From Vibrio gallaecicus (GTDB lineage Bacteria; Pseudomonadota; Gammaproteobacteria; Enterobacterales; Vibrionaceae), in assembly GCF_024347495.1 (NCBI RefSeq), contig NZ_AP025490.1, positions 2,976,001 through 3,040,000 of the forward strand: a stretch of DNA of 64,000 nt, in the 5' to 3' direction. The translations under genes and the position numbers were made by a program. A model generated the notes under the pieces. It did no database searches. It had not been told where the DNA came from and was given only the letters and a program-made list of their open reading frames with translations. Positions 1-8,478 of this stretch are shown piece after piece (position 1 is the stretch's first letter; the number at the start of each line of letters is the position of its first letter).

Positions 1-249
1 AATAATCTGTGCAATTTCTTCACTGTTTTCTTTCACTTTTTCAGCGAAAGCCAAAACAATAGCTTCACGCTCAGCAAAACTTAATTTCTTCCAACCTACA
101 AATGCGTTACGCGCCGCGCTAACTGCTGATTCCACTTGAGCTGGAGTTGCACTGTCGCCTTGCCAAACAACCTCATTATTAAATGGGCTGACTGATGTCA
201 TCGCTTCGCCTTGTCCGGCTACCCATTGCCCTGCAATCCACTGAGTCAT
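1..249 (-). CDS. astD: N-succinylglutamate 5-semialdehyde dehydrogenase, N-terminal part (cut by window edge)
   Basis: The reverse strand from the ATG at 249 encodes 83 residues starting [17 protein letters not shown] and running open to the window edge. This matches the N-terminus of AstD, an NAD-dependent aldehyde dehydrogenase that oxidises succinylglutamate semialdehyde to succinylglutamate in the arginine succinyltransferase (AST) pathway in the cytosol. The visible part covers only the start of the cofactor-binding domain, so the catalytic Cys and Glu are outside the window. An AAGGA Shine-Dalgarno lies upstream of the ATG. It follows astA in the same direction after a 136-bp gap that holds a 16-bp tandem repeat. 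The identity rests on N-terminal similarity plus the astA and argD/astC neighbours. Confidence 0.9.
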   Translation of the reverse strand, partial: MTQWIAGQWVAGQGEAMTSVSPFNNEVVWQGDSATPAQVESAVSAARNAFVGWKKLSFAEREAIVLAFAEKVKENSEEIAQII

Positions 250-298
250 ACTACTGTCCTTACTTACAATTTTTCAAAAAGTACTTAATGCACTTTCT

Positions 299-362
299 TT
301 GGTCATTTCTAACCTTGAGCATTTCTAGCTTTGGTCATTTATCGCTTCAGTCATTTCACGAC
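299..362. repeat. Degenerate 16-bp tandem repeat, four copies
   Basis: Four head-to-tail 16-bp units at 299-314, 315-330, 331-346 and 347-362 share a core close to TTGGTCATTTCTNRCT. The GCATTT/TCATTT core is kept in every copy. The array fills much of the astA-astD gap. I see no gene or protein-binding motif that explains it. Confidence 0.7.
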
Positions 363-385
363 TCCACAAAGAAGCCGAAACAGAC

Positions 386-1405
386 TTACTGAACGAGCAT
401 GCGAACAAAGTCGCCTTCTTTAACTTCTAAAGCTTTAGCAACTTCTGGTGATAGGATCACCTTATCACTCGCTTGATCGTATGCACCTTTCGCTGCAACC
501 GCTCGGAAATTTTCAAACGAGGTATTACCAATTAGGTAATCTTGAGAGCTTGAATGCTCCGAGATCTTCACCTGTGCTCTGATCGAATGGCGAACAGATT
601 CAATATTTCGTAAATCACATTCAACAGTTGGACCAGCGTCAAAAATGTCGACATAACCTCGGTTCGTAAAACCTTCTCGCTCTAACAGCTTTAATGCTGG
701 GCGAGTATTATCGTGAACCTGTCCGATTACCGCTTGAGCTTCTTGGCTCAGTAAATTCACGTATATCGGTAACTTAGGCATAAGATCAGCAATAAAGCCT
801 TTTTTTCCGATACCGGTTAAATAATCTGCCAGCGTGAAATCAATAGAGAAGAAATGCTCTTGCAGCCACTGCCAGAAAGGTGAATTACCATCAGCGTCAG
901 ATACGCCACGCATCTCAGCAAAAATCGTTTCGGAGAAACGCTCTGGGTGCTCAGACATGATCAAGAAACGGCACTTTGACATCAAACGACCATTCAATCC
1001 CCCACGGAAAGATGGACGTAAAAACAAAGTACAAATTTCACTGCAGCCTGTGTAGTTATTACCAAAAGTCAGAAGCTTAACAACATTGTTCACGCCCAAC
1101 TTTTGTGATGAGTGAACAACCTTGCTGATATGGTAAGAGTAAAATGGGACGTCCCAACCGATAGAAGCTTCGATACCTGTGGTACCGGCCACTTCTCCTG
1201 TTTCGCTATCAACGCCAACCATTAGGTAGCCTTCATCACCAGGTTCGGTGACATCCGCTTTGGAAAAGCTGTATTCAGAATGCGTAATGCGGTTAGTTAG
1301 GAGCTCTTCATTTACAGGAAGAGATGTGAATCCATGTCCTGATTCAACGGCGCAAGCATGCAGCGCGTCATAATCAGATAATTTAATAGGGCGAACAACT
1401 AGCAT
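386..1405 (-). CDS. astA: Arginine N-succinyltransferase
   Basis: The 339-residue product begins MLVVRPIKLSDYDALHACA, typical of AstA, which transfers succinate from succinyl-CoA to the alpha-amino group of arginine, the first step of the AST catabolic route. The protein has the GNAT-like AstA fold; the stretch DAGPTVECDLRNI near residue 265 is characteristic of the family. An upstream in-frame TTG at 1426 would add seven residues, but the ATG at 1405 has a strong GGAGG seven bases upstream and is the expected start. The length is close to the usual ~340 residues. It lies between argD/astC and astD, all in one direction, so this is the ast operon without astB and astE in view. Confidence 0.95.
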   Translation of the reverse strand: MLVVRPIKLSDYDALHACAVESGHGFTSLPVNEELLTNRITHSEYSFSKADVTEPGDEGYLMVGVDSETGEVAGTTGIEASIGWDVPFYSYHISKVVHSSQKLGVNNVVKLLTFGNNYTGCSEICTLFLRPSFRGGLNGRLMSKCRFLIMSEHPERFSETIFAEMRGVSDADGNSPFWQWLQEHFFSIDFTLADYLTGIGKKGFIADLMPKLPIYVNLLSQEAQAVIGQVHDNTRPALKLLEREGFTNRGYVDIFDAGPTVECDLRNIESVRHSIRAQVKISEHSSSQDYLIGNTSFENFRAVAAKGAYDQASDKVILSPEVAKALEVKEGDFVRMLVQ

Positions 1406-1429
1406 CAATATTCCCTCCAGATGCAAAAC

Positions 1430-1456
1430 AGGCCCAAAACTAGACAGTCTGGGCCT
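1430..1456 (-). terminator. Hairpin between argD/astC and astA
   Basis: An AGGCCCA/TGGGCCT stem of seven pairs (1430-1436 with 1450-1456) is followed on the minus strand by a short GTTTTG tract. It sits just before the astA ribosome binding site. It may be a weak terminator or an attenuator that lowers astA expression relative to argD/astC. The loop is long and the T-run short. Confidence 0.5.
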
Positions 1457-1515
1457 TTAGCAAGTCATCATAGAATCGCTCTATGGCGAATATTCTTATG
1501 ACGCGAGCTTTGAGG

Positions 1516-2727
1516 CTAAACTAACGTCGCGATTGCTTTGTCTAGTTTTGCTAAGCCTTCTTCAATTTCTTGTTTAGTGATGACAAGTGACGGTGTGAAA
1601 CGGACTACATTCGCTCCCGCAACCAATACCATCAAGCCTTCTTTACCCGCAGCAACTAATACATCACGAGCTCGACCCTGCCATTTCTCATTAAGTGCAG
1701 CACCTAGCAGTAAACCTTTACCACGTACTTCACTAAAAATTTGGTACTTATCATTTATTCTAGTCAAACCTTCACGGAATAGCGCTTCACGCTCTTTAAC
1801 ACCCGCTAAAGTTTCAGGTTGGCTCACCACATCAACTACCGCTTCTGCTACTGCACAAGCCAACGGGTTACCACCGTAAGTTGAACCATGAGTACCCACT
1901 TTAAGGTGAGGAGCTAAAGCGTCAGTAGTCAGCATTGCACCAATAGGGAAGCCGCCACCAAGAGATTTTGCTGTACTAAGAATATCTGGCGTTACACCTA
2001 AACCTTGGTAAGCGTAGAAATCACCAGTACGACCATTACCTGTTTGTACTTCATCAAAAATAAGAAGCGCATTGTGTTTATCACACAGTTCACGGACAGC
2101 ATTCATGAATTCAGATGTTGGCGAAATAATACCGCCCTCACCTTGCAATGGTTCCATCATCACAGCACAAGTGCGCTCAGAGATGTGTGCTTCTAAAGCG
2201 GCTATATCATTATAAGGTAGATGAGTAACATCGCCTGGCTTAGGACCAAAGCCGTCAGAGTAAGCTTCTTGACCACCAACAGTTACAGTAAAGAATGTAC
2301 GACCATGGAAACCTTGTTTAAATGCAATGATTTCTGACTTTTCAGGTCCATGCACGTCAACAGCCCAACGGCGAGCTAATTTAAGTGCCGCTTCATTCGC
2401 TTCCGCGCCAGAGTTTGCAAAGAAAACTTTATCAGCAAAGCAAACGTCTGTTAGCTTCTTAGCAAGGCGTAATGCTGGCTCATTGGTCATAACATTACTT
2501 AGATGCCAAATCTTATTTGCTTGCTCAGTCACGGCATTCACCATTGCTGGGTGACAGTGACCTAAACAACTTACTGCGATACCACCAGCAAAGTCGATAT
2601 ACTCTCGACCTTCTTGGTCCCAGACTCGTGCGCCTTCGCCTTTAACTGGAATCATTTCCATTGGGTTATAACAAGGCACCATCACCTCGTTAAACAGACT
2701 ACGTTCTACTTTATTTTCCACTGTCAT
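1516..2727 (-). CDS. argD: Acetylornithine / succinylornithine aminotransferase
   Basis: This 403-residue class III PLP-dependent aminotransferase probably serves both arginine biosynthesis (N-acetylornithine, ArgD) and arginine catabolism (succinylornithine, AstC). Visible features are the FHGRTF motif at about residues 140-145, the DEVQTG motif at 225-230 binding the PLP ring nitrogen, and the Schiff-base lysine Lys254 in STAKSLGGG. The length is normal. It is first of a minus-strand series argD-astA-astD, which argues for an AstC role. The arginine biosynthetic cluster elsewhere in the window lacks its own aminotransferase, which argues for dual use. The promoter region is the 399-bp gap before pabA; I found no convincing ARG box there. 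Confidence 0.93.
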   Translation of the reverse strand: MTVENKVERSLFNEVMVPCYNPMEMIPVKGEGARVWDQEGREYIDFAGGIAVSCLGHCHPAMVNAVTEQANKIWHLSNVMTNEPALRLAKKLTDVCFADKVFFANSGAEANEAALKLARRWAVDVHGPEKSEIIAFKQGFHGRTFFTVTVGGQEAYSDGFGPKPGDVTHLPYNDIAALEAHISERTCAVMMEPLQGEGGIISPTSEFMNAVRELCDKHNALLIFDEVQTGNGRTGDFYAYQGLGVTPDILSTAKSLGGGFPIGAMLTTDALAPHLKVGTHGSTYGGNPLACAVAEAVVDVVSQPETLAGVKEREALFREGLTRINDKYQIFSEVRGKGLLLGAALNEKWQGRARDVLVAAGKEGLMVLVAGANVVRFTPSLVITKQEIEEGLAKLDKAIATLV

Positions 2728-3126
2728 CGCACATTCCTTTATCGATACCGCATGCTTCGCAAATAAGCGTAATGATTCATAAGTGAGACAAAATTATTTT
2801 GTTCCGCTTTTATCCCGCTGCAGCATTGTATTTACATTTAATTAACCATTTCAATAGTGATTTATTCTTTCACATCGGAAAACAACTGAATAAACGTCAC
2901 TGCCTCTGACTATTTATGCATCAAGTAGTTTGTTTTATGAAGCTTTTTTTATCGAGGGAGGTGTTCAGCCGTAACAATACATAGCAAAGACGGTGATATA
3001 GCACTGTCCGCACTAAATACGGCGAATAAGTTTGCAAAGGCGGGATTACGAAATATAGAGATAACAAATGTTATAAAAAGTGATCGGTGTCCGTTAGGGG
3101 CTATGCGTAAACAAGAAATAAAACAC
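2728..3126. other. argD-pabA intergenic region, 399 bp
   Basis: No recognised gene. It must contain the argD promoter on the minus strand. A plus-strand frame is open from 2941 to a TAA at 3151-3153 (70 codons) but has no ATG, GTG or TTG near its beginning; see the findings. I saw no terminator for pabA with a clear T-run. Confidence 0.5.
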
Positions 3127-3705
3127 TTAACGAGCGAGGAAGTTAGCCAGTAACTGGTGTCCCTGTTCTGTTTTAATTGACTCTGGGTGGAATTGAACCG
3201 CATCGATCGGTAACGTCTTATGCTGATAACCCATGATTTCATCCATGCTGCCATCCTCAAATTCAGTCCAAGCCGTTAGTTCGAAACAATCAGGTAATGT
3301 GCCATTTTTAACGACTAGTGAGTGATAGCGAGTTACCGTTAATGGATTATTTAAGCTTTGAAAAACACTTCGTCCATTGTGTCTAATTGGAGACGTTTTT
3401 CCATGCATAACTTGCCTAGCTCGTACGACTTCACCACCAAAAACTTGGGCAATCGCTTGATGACCTAAACAAACTCCCATTAAAGGCAATTTACCGGCGA
3501 AATGCTCTATAGCAGCTAATGAGATACCTGCATCATTGGGAGTACAAGGACCAGGAGAGATCACCAAATGGGATGGAGCGAGTGCTTCAATGCCAGCAAT
3601 ATCAATCTCATCATTACGTACCACTTTCACCGTTGCACCTAACTCACAAAAGTATTGGTACAGGTTATAAGTAAAAGAGTCGTAGTTATCGATGATTAAT
3701 AGCAT
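3127..3705 (-). CDS. pabA: Aminodeoxychorismate synthase, glutamine amidotransferase subunit
   Basis: A 192-residue class I glutamine amidotransferase. The nucleophile Cys79 lies in GVCLGHQ and the His173/Glu175 pair in FHPES, so the glutaminase triad is complete. PabA supplies ammonia to PabB for 4-amino-4-deoxychorismate, the p-aminobenzoate precursor of folate, in the cytosol. The family overlaps with TrpG of anthranilate synthase. The location next to argD, as in many gamma-proteobacteria, and the absence of trp genes favour PabA. The Shine-Dalgarno before the ATG at 3705 is poor. Confidence 0.92.
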   Translation of the reverse strand: MLLIIDNYDSFTYNLYQYFCELGATVKVVRNDEIDIAGIEALAPSHLVISPGPCTPNDAGISLAAIEHFAGKLPLMGVCLGHQAIAQVFGGEVVRARQVMHGKTSPIRHNGRSVFQSLNNPLTVTRYHSLVVKNGTLPDCFELTAWTEFEDGSMDEIMGYQHKTLPIDAVQFHPESIKTEQGHQLLANFLAR

Positions 3706-3872
3706 GAGTAAATCGTTGACCGTATTGAAGGGAGGACAATAGGGTGTGTATTGTGCAGTAAGAGGCTAGAAAGGCAAGTATTTCTGTTCAAAGGTAAAAT
3801 ATCCAACTATGAATAATTCCCTATTCTTTGAAGGCTAGAACTCTCTGATACTTGCATTAGCCAAGGAGTCAC

Positions 3873-3904
3873 CAATAAAAAGAAAGGCGCACAAGGCACC
3901 TTTC
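3873..3904 (-). terminator. Intrinsic terminator of the nuclease cluster
   Basis: On the minus strand a nine-pair stem (GAAAGGTGC with GCGCCTTTC, one wobble pair, loop CTTGT) is followed by TTTTTATT. It lies 79 bases past the stop of the endonuclease I gene and closes the porin-exeM-exeM-endonuclease series before pabA. Confidence 0.85.
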
Positions 3905-3982
3905 TCTGTTATTGGTTCTTTAGTTATTGGCTTCTTATTTAAAACCCATCACCTAGTAACAAGCATAGCGATGATCTATTCG

Positions 3983-4876
3983 CTACTTACAATCTTTAGC
4001 AAAGATTGAGTCCACCCATTGTGGGTTATCAACGAATGGGTTTCGGTTACCTTGAATCTCTTGAATTTTAGTGTTTCTATTAAATTCAAATTCATCTACT
4101 GCATCTTGGGTATTCCAAGCCAGTAACGTACACACATTCCCTAGAGCAGTACCGTTATCTACCACTGTTGGTACTAATTCTAGATCTGGTGTCTTAGAGT
4201 CATTACCTTCATAACGTGTTGCCATGTAGAAGATCATACGAGCAACGTCGCCTTTCACTTGATCACGAGGCTCAAATGAGTCGCCATCACTGTAGTTTCC
4301 AGGCGCTTCAGTCAACTCACTTCCGCCGTTATCAAACTCTAAATTCCCACGTTTGCTGTTCACAGACTCATCTGTAGGACGAAGGTGATGAATATCTGTA
4401 TAGCCGTAAGCACTCTTATCGTTGAATCCACCATTTGATTTCGGGTAAGTATGTTCACGGTTCCAGTTATCCTGACCTAAACTGCCTTGACCTGTCTTCT
4501 GCCCTTTCTCTTGCGAGCGACCGGTATACATTAGAATAACGTTGTTACTGTTATTCGGATCTTCATCCGTTTTATCTAATGCATCCCACACATCAAAGCT
4601 GCTAGATGAATACGGTAACTTAGTAATACCAGTAGAGATAATACTATTCAGGGCAGCTTTCAGTTCATCGCCTGATTTGTCTAACGCGCTATCGTAGTAA
4701 CCATTTGGGTTATGTATTTCACCAGGTGGTACTGGCGGCTCTACAATTGTCATTTCACACGTTACCGATGGAATACCACCAACAACATGTGGATCATGAG
4801 CTTGTTCATAAGCTGCCGTTGCGGCAGAGGCATACGCACATGGGATAAGTAATGTAAGTAATGTTTTTTTCATCAT
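3983..4876 (-). CDS. Secreted endonuclease I family DNase (NucM/Bsn-like)
   Basis: A 297-residue protein with a Sec signal peptide (MMKKTLLTLLIPCAYASA, cleavage likely near residue 19-21) and an endonuclease I domain. The NREHTYPKS motif carries the catalytic His142 of the beta-beta-alpha-metal fold; DIHHLRPTDESVNSKRGN and GDVARMIFYM are further family blocks. The enzyme should cut DNA, possibly also RNA, in periplasm or medium. It is longer than classical EndA/Dns (~230-235), with an extra N-terminal segment around residues 25-60 and a C-terminal tail, more like NucM or Bsn. It lies 47 bases after the second exeM-like gene and ends the cluster. No good Shine-Dalgarno sits next to the ATG; a GGAGAGGGG stretch is over 20 bases upstream within a palindrome. 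Confidence 0.9.
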   Translation of the reverse strand: MMKKTLLTLLIPCAYASAATAAYEQAHDPHVVGGIPSVTCEMTIVEPPVPPGEIHNPNGYYDSALDKSGDELKAALNSIISTGITKLPYSSSSFDVWDALDKTDEDPNNSNNVILMYTGRSQEKGQKTGQGSLGQDNWNREHTYPKSNGGFNDKSAYGYTDIHHLRPTDESVNSKRGNLEFDNGGSELTEAPGNYSDGDSFEPRDQVKGDVARMIFYMATRYEGNDSKTPDLELVPTVVDNGTALGNVCTLLAWNTQDAVDEFEFNRNTKIQEIQGNRNPFVDNPQWVDSIFAKDCK

Positions 4877-4888
4877 AATATTTCGATT

Positions 4889-4906
4889 AGGGGCGAATTC
4901 GCCCCT
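4889..4906. repeat. Perfect 18-bp palindrome before the endonuclease I gene
   Basis: AGGGGCGAATTCGCCCCT is a perfect inverted repeat in the 47-bp gap between the exeM-like gene and endonuclease I. No T-run follows on the minus strand, so it is not a standard terminator. It could stabilise or process mRNA, or hide the ribosome binding site. Confidence 0.75.
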
Positions 4907-4923
4907 CTCCTATCAGCAACGAG

Positions 4924-7900
4924 TTATTTGAACTTACGACGTAAGAAGCCAAGACCTAATAGGCTTAATAAGCCACCTAAGCCAAATGAACCACCGTCGC
5001 TATCGCTGCTACTTTTCGCAACTTGAACGGTTTTTGTCTCAAGTACACTGCCTGCAACACTCGTGGTTACTGTGTATTCACCTGCTCCAACTCCTGTAAT
5101 TGGTACTTCAGTCCAACCGAAGGCAATTTCAAACTGATCAAGAACGTCTTTCTGCACATTAGAAGAAGTCGCCACAAATGCTTGAGTTGCATTGCTGAAG
5201 CTTACTGATACTTCATCACCTACTTTAAGGTAAGCAGAATCAGCATATTGAGTCAGATCAACGAAGTAATCAAAACCACCGTCCGTCGGTGCTTCGAATC
5301 GAGGTTCATTCAATGGCTCAGATGGAAGCTCAATTGGTGTACCAGGCACAATCGGTTGATCCGGGTTACCAGGATAGATAGGGTCAACTGGCTCTAGTGG
5401 CTTGCCATCAAAATCAATGGAAAGAACAACAGGATCATGTGCCGCTGAACGGTACACATCAGTATACTTTTGTCCTGTTTCATGGCCTGCACCAAACACT
5501 TCAGACTCACCAGCGTTTATGTTCCACTGAGTTGCTCCGATAACTTTCGTTTTCAAACCAGCTGAGGTTAAAATGTAATCTAAGCTTCCGCTTTCATCCC
5601 CTTTAACTACGTTGTAGCTATTCGGTGCAACGATTTCTAAAACATTTTCATAACCATAGCTTTCAGTCACTACTGAACCATCGGCACCGTGTAAAGGTGT
5701 ATCACCGATAAAAGTATTTGCTGCGGTTTTGATTTCGTAGTCTTCTGGAGCATCAGTACGGTCTGTTAATACAGTAATCGCATCTTCGTTATTGTAAGCA
5801 TTCAAGCTACCTAGAATAACCTTCTCACCCTCAAGGTTTGCTAACTGTTGACCTAAATAATCAGCAGCAGAGACGCGTAAACTTCCACACGCACCTTGGC
5901 TATCAATTTCAGCACTATCTTCTGAACACGTTTGTTTTTTTGATGCAAAGTGGTTGAGCGCAACCACCAATTTCTCTTCACGGTCTTTAAATGAGAACAC
6001 AGGAACAACAGCGTCATGTTGTGCTGTCATCGTATCATCAGCATTTTTTTGAGAAGGCATTGGGATGACTTGCAATGAATCAAGACCAACCTTATTCGCA
6101 CGGAAAATAACGTAGTTACTTGTCGCCAGCGTACCTACGTGAGTTAGCCCTTCACTACTTGCAATGTGGTACTGATCAATCTCATCTAATTCAGCGTTTA
6201 GTTGTGTAACTAGATAAGCAATCGCAGAACTTTCTTCAAAGCCATTGTTTTCAACTTCCATCAAACCAACAATGTCAGCATTTAATGACTTCAAAGCAGA
6301 AACAAGTTTAAGCGTTTGATGATCAAATTCCGTTGAACTTTGAGCTCCCGGGTGAGCATCCGCTTCTAAATATTGATTGGTTTCACCGCTGCCTTCTAAA
6401 CTATTGATGTACTGGTTAGCGTTGAAAGTGGCAATACGAATATCGCCATTATCAAGAACAGGTTCAGCTTTACGCTTACTGTTATCAGCGGCGAAACTAT
6501 CCTTAGTAACATTTTCGGTTACATAGAAACGATAATCTGAGTAAGAGTAACCCACGACACCTTGAACGCTACTTGCAAGATCGCCAACGCGGATAAAGTC
6601 CTCAGTTGTGCCATTTTGGTCTACATCGGTTTGACCAAAATCAGGGTACCAAGCAGGTGCCCCAACCGTATCTTTTGTAAATGATTCAACCACTAAGCGA
6701 TTATCATCATTACAATCAGCGGCTTGTTTAGCTTCTTGCGTACCAGGGAAGAAAGATTGGTTCGGGTGAACATTAACTTCACCTTGGCTTAGAACCATGT
6801 TGAATCGCTGTGGCCCTTCATCAAAACTGTAGTTACGCGACACTTTCATATCAGAAGCGGAGGTAAGCTTAACTAGCATGCCTTCGTGACGTTCAAGGGT
6901 GAAGTCAAATTCAGGATCACTCGATGCGATAGATAATTCAGTTGCGGTAACAGTACCCGTTCCAACCGTTTCAATCGCTGTAGCAGGAATTTGTGTCCAG
7001 CCAAAGTTCTCTTCTACAGGACCAGTGACTTTGACTTTATCGCCCAGAGCTAAACCTGAAACATCACCCACAACAAAGATGCCGTCCGATGTTTTTGGAT
7101 CACTGTCAGGTGTTTCATCTTGCATATAGAAACCAACTGCAACATCACCATCTAGAGCTTCGCTTTGAATTGCAGTGATCACACCGACGACAGTGAACGC
7201 TTCATTTGAGATAAATTGTCCGTTTGCAGGGTCGGTATATGGAGAAGCCCAAGAATTACCCTGAAGCTCACTGATCAATGTATCTGGTGTTGGCTCTGGG
7301 TCGGGATCAGGTTCTGGGTCAGGGTCTGGATCTGGGTTGCCACCACCTAGGTCAACATTACCAATATCGGTCCAATCATCTTGACCTAACGTTTCAAATT
7401 TAGCAGGGTCATAAGCTGTACTCGCCGTCATCGTAGTACGCTTCAAAGTTACGTTTTTATTGTAATCCGTATCATTCACGTAACCCAAAATATCGACAAT
7501 AGAACCATCTTTAAATAAGGCAATAGAGTCATCACCGTTAAAATAAGTGATGCTTCCTGTACCATCCGATTTTGCTAACAAGTCCGCTACAGCGCTAGAG
7601 TTAGCAACCACATAAGTCTCTCCAGCTTGAAGCGTGACTCCAGCTAGATCAAACTCATTTCCCCAGTCACCGCTACCATTTGATTCCATCATCAAGCTGT
7701 AGCCATCCAGTGTTACAGCTGTAGAACCCACATTCGCTATCTCGATAGCTTTATTACTGCCTGAACCCTCAACAACTTCAGTGATCAGAATGCTTTCAGC
7801 CGGAGCACCTAACTCAACGTTACCGAAATCGCTCCAATCATCTTTATCGACTACTTCAAATTTAGATGCATCATATGACTCGCTTGGAGTTAGATCTGTA

Positions 7901-8313
7901 CGACGTAATGTGACATCTTTATTGAAGTTTTCGCCATCGCCAGCACCCACAATATCAATAATTGTATCGCCTTGCTTGACCGCAACAGCATCATTTCCGT
8001 TGAAGTAAGTAACCGTCGATTCGACATTGCCTTTACCTTTTAACTCTGCATCGGCACTTGCGTTGACTATTACATAGGTTTCTCCAGAGGCTAAAGTTAC
8101 ACCATCTAGTGCCTCTTTATTTCCCCAGTCTCCCCCATTTGCTGCCAATTCAACAGTATAGCCATCTAGTGTCACAGAAGCAGAGCCAACATTGGCTACC
8201 TCGATAGCTTTATTACTACCAGAACCTTCTGTAATTTCAGAAATAATAATATTGGCGTTTGCCGTTGGAACAAGAACAGCCCCTACCGCAAGTGCTATTA
8301 AACTCTTTTTCAT
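4924..8313 (-). CDS. ExeM/NucH-type extracellular nuclease paralogue with degenerate catalytic motifs
   Basis: A 1129-residue secreted protein. In order it has a signal peptide (cleavage near residue 20), two lamin-tail (LTD) domains (about 21-170 and 174-322), an Asp-Pro/Glu-Pro linker (326-344), an OB-fold-like region from about 346, an endonuclease/exonuclease/phosphatase (EEP) domain (about 620-965), and a C-terminal GlyGly-CTERM tail with GGSFG, a hydrophobic helix and basic end. That tail is the rhombosortase sorting signal, usually tied to type II secretion. The EEP domain keeps LMEVENNG but has GSLN (Ser836) instead of GDxN, AAH (Ala958, His959) instead of SDH, and NHFASKK where the paralogue has NHLKSKG. 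Nuclease activity is therefore doubtful. It has its own GAGGAAT ribosome binding site. Confidence 0.9.
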   Translation of the reverse strand: MKKSLIALAVGAVLVPTANANIIISEITEGSGSNKAIEVANVGSASVTLDGYTVELAANGGDWGNKEALDGVTLASGETYVIVNASADAELKGKGNVESTVTYFNGNDAVAVKQGDTIIDIVGAGDGENFNKDVTLRRTDLTPSESYDASKFEVVDKDDWSDFGNVELGAPAESILITEVVEGSGSNKAIEIANVGSTAVTLDGYSLMMESNGSGDWGNEFDLAGVTLQAGETYVVANSSAVADLLAKSDGTGSITYFNGDDSIALFKDGSIVDILGYVNDTDYNKNVTLKRTTMTASTAYDPAKFETLGQDDWTDIGNVDLGGGNPDPDPDPEPDPDPEPTPDTLISELQGNSWASPYTDPANGQFISNEAFTVVGVITAIQSEALDGDVAVGFYMQDETPDSDPKTSDGIFVVGDVSGLALGDKVKVTGPVEENFGWTQIPATAIETVGTGTVTATELSIASSDPEFDFTLERHEGMLVKLTSASDMKVSRNYSFDEGPQRFNMVLSQGEVNVHPNQSFFPGTQEAKQAADCNDDNRLVVESFTKDTVGAPAWYPDFGQTDVDQNGTTEDFIRVGDLASSVQGVVGYSYSDYRFYVTENVTKDSFAADNSKRKAEPVLDNGDIRIATFNANQYINSLEGSGETNQYLEADAHPGAQSSTEFDHQTLKLVSALKSLNADIVGLMEVENNGFEESSAIAYLVTQLNAELDEIDQYHIASSEGLTHVGTLATSNYVIFRANKVGLDSLQVIPMPSQKNADDTMTAQHDAVVPVFSFKDREEKLVVALNHFASKKQTCSEDSAEIDSQGACGSLRVSAADYLGQQLANLEGEKVILGSLNAYNNEDAITVLTDRTDAPEDYEIKTAANTFIGDTPLHGADGSVVTESYGYENVLEIVAPNSYNVVKGDESGSLDYILTSAGLKTKVIGATQWNINAGESEVFGAGHETGQKYTDVYRSAAHDPVVLSIDFDGKPLEPVDPIYPGNPDQPIVPGTPIELPSEPLNEPRFEAPTDGGFDYFVDLTQYADSAYLKVGDEVSVSFSNATQAFVATSSNVQKDVLDQFEIAFGWTEVPITGVGAGEYTVTTSVAGSVLETKTVQVAKSSSDSDGGSFGLGGLLSLLGLGFLRRKFK
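7282..7338 (-). repeat. Low-complexity Asp-Pro/Glu-Pro linker
   Basis: A run of near-repeating 6-bp units (GGATCT/GGGTCT type on the plus strand) encodes an acidic Pro-rich linker of about 19 residues between LTD2 and the OB-like region. Gain or loss of units keeps the frame, so linker length could vary between strains. Confidence 0.8.
7350..8256 (-). repeat. Tandem duplication of a ~150-residue LTD domain
   Basis: Two consecutive segments, about 7804-8256 and 7350-7794, encode related LTD domains. Both contain EGSGSNKAIE, TLDGY, GDWGN, GETYV and YFNG, in the same order and spacing, so one arose by in-frame duplication. Confidence 0.85.
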
Positions 8314-8437
8314 TATGATTCCTCTTATTGCACCAAGATTAAAATTTGGTGCTGAGTATTCTTAACTTAGACGTACAGCAATGCCTTCTATGATTGACAT
8401 AAGACTGAAGGGCAATACTGTACTTGATATAAATATG

Positions 8438-8465
8438 AATAAGGCTAGCAAATGCTAGCCTTATT
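8438..8465 (-). terminator. Hairpin after the first exeM gene
   Basis: A perfect 12-pair stem (AATAAGGCTAGC with GCTAGCCTTATT) and a 4-base loop lie just after the exeM stop. The following minus-strand sequence is T-rich but broken by A and C, so termination may be partial and allow read-through to the next gene. Confidence 0.65.
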
Positions 8466-8478
8466 ATTGAGTGCGTAA

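Noticed and set aside
2760..2790. Possible ARG box upstream of argD
   Set aside because: Best alignment around ATTCA at 2775-2779 matches only about 14 of 18 positions with one half-site missing, and there is no partner box at 3-bp spacing.
2949..3260. A 103-codon minus-strand frame overlapping the end of pabA
   Set aside because: It covers the conserved 3' part of pabA in another frame, is rich in Arg/Ser/Cys, and has no recognisable domain.
8330..8355. GCACCAA/TTGGTGC hairpin in the leader of the second exeM-like gene
   Set aside because: Seven-pair stem with a nine-base loop and no T-run; could be chance, and I cannot assign a role.
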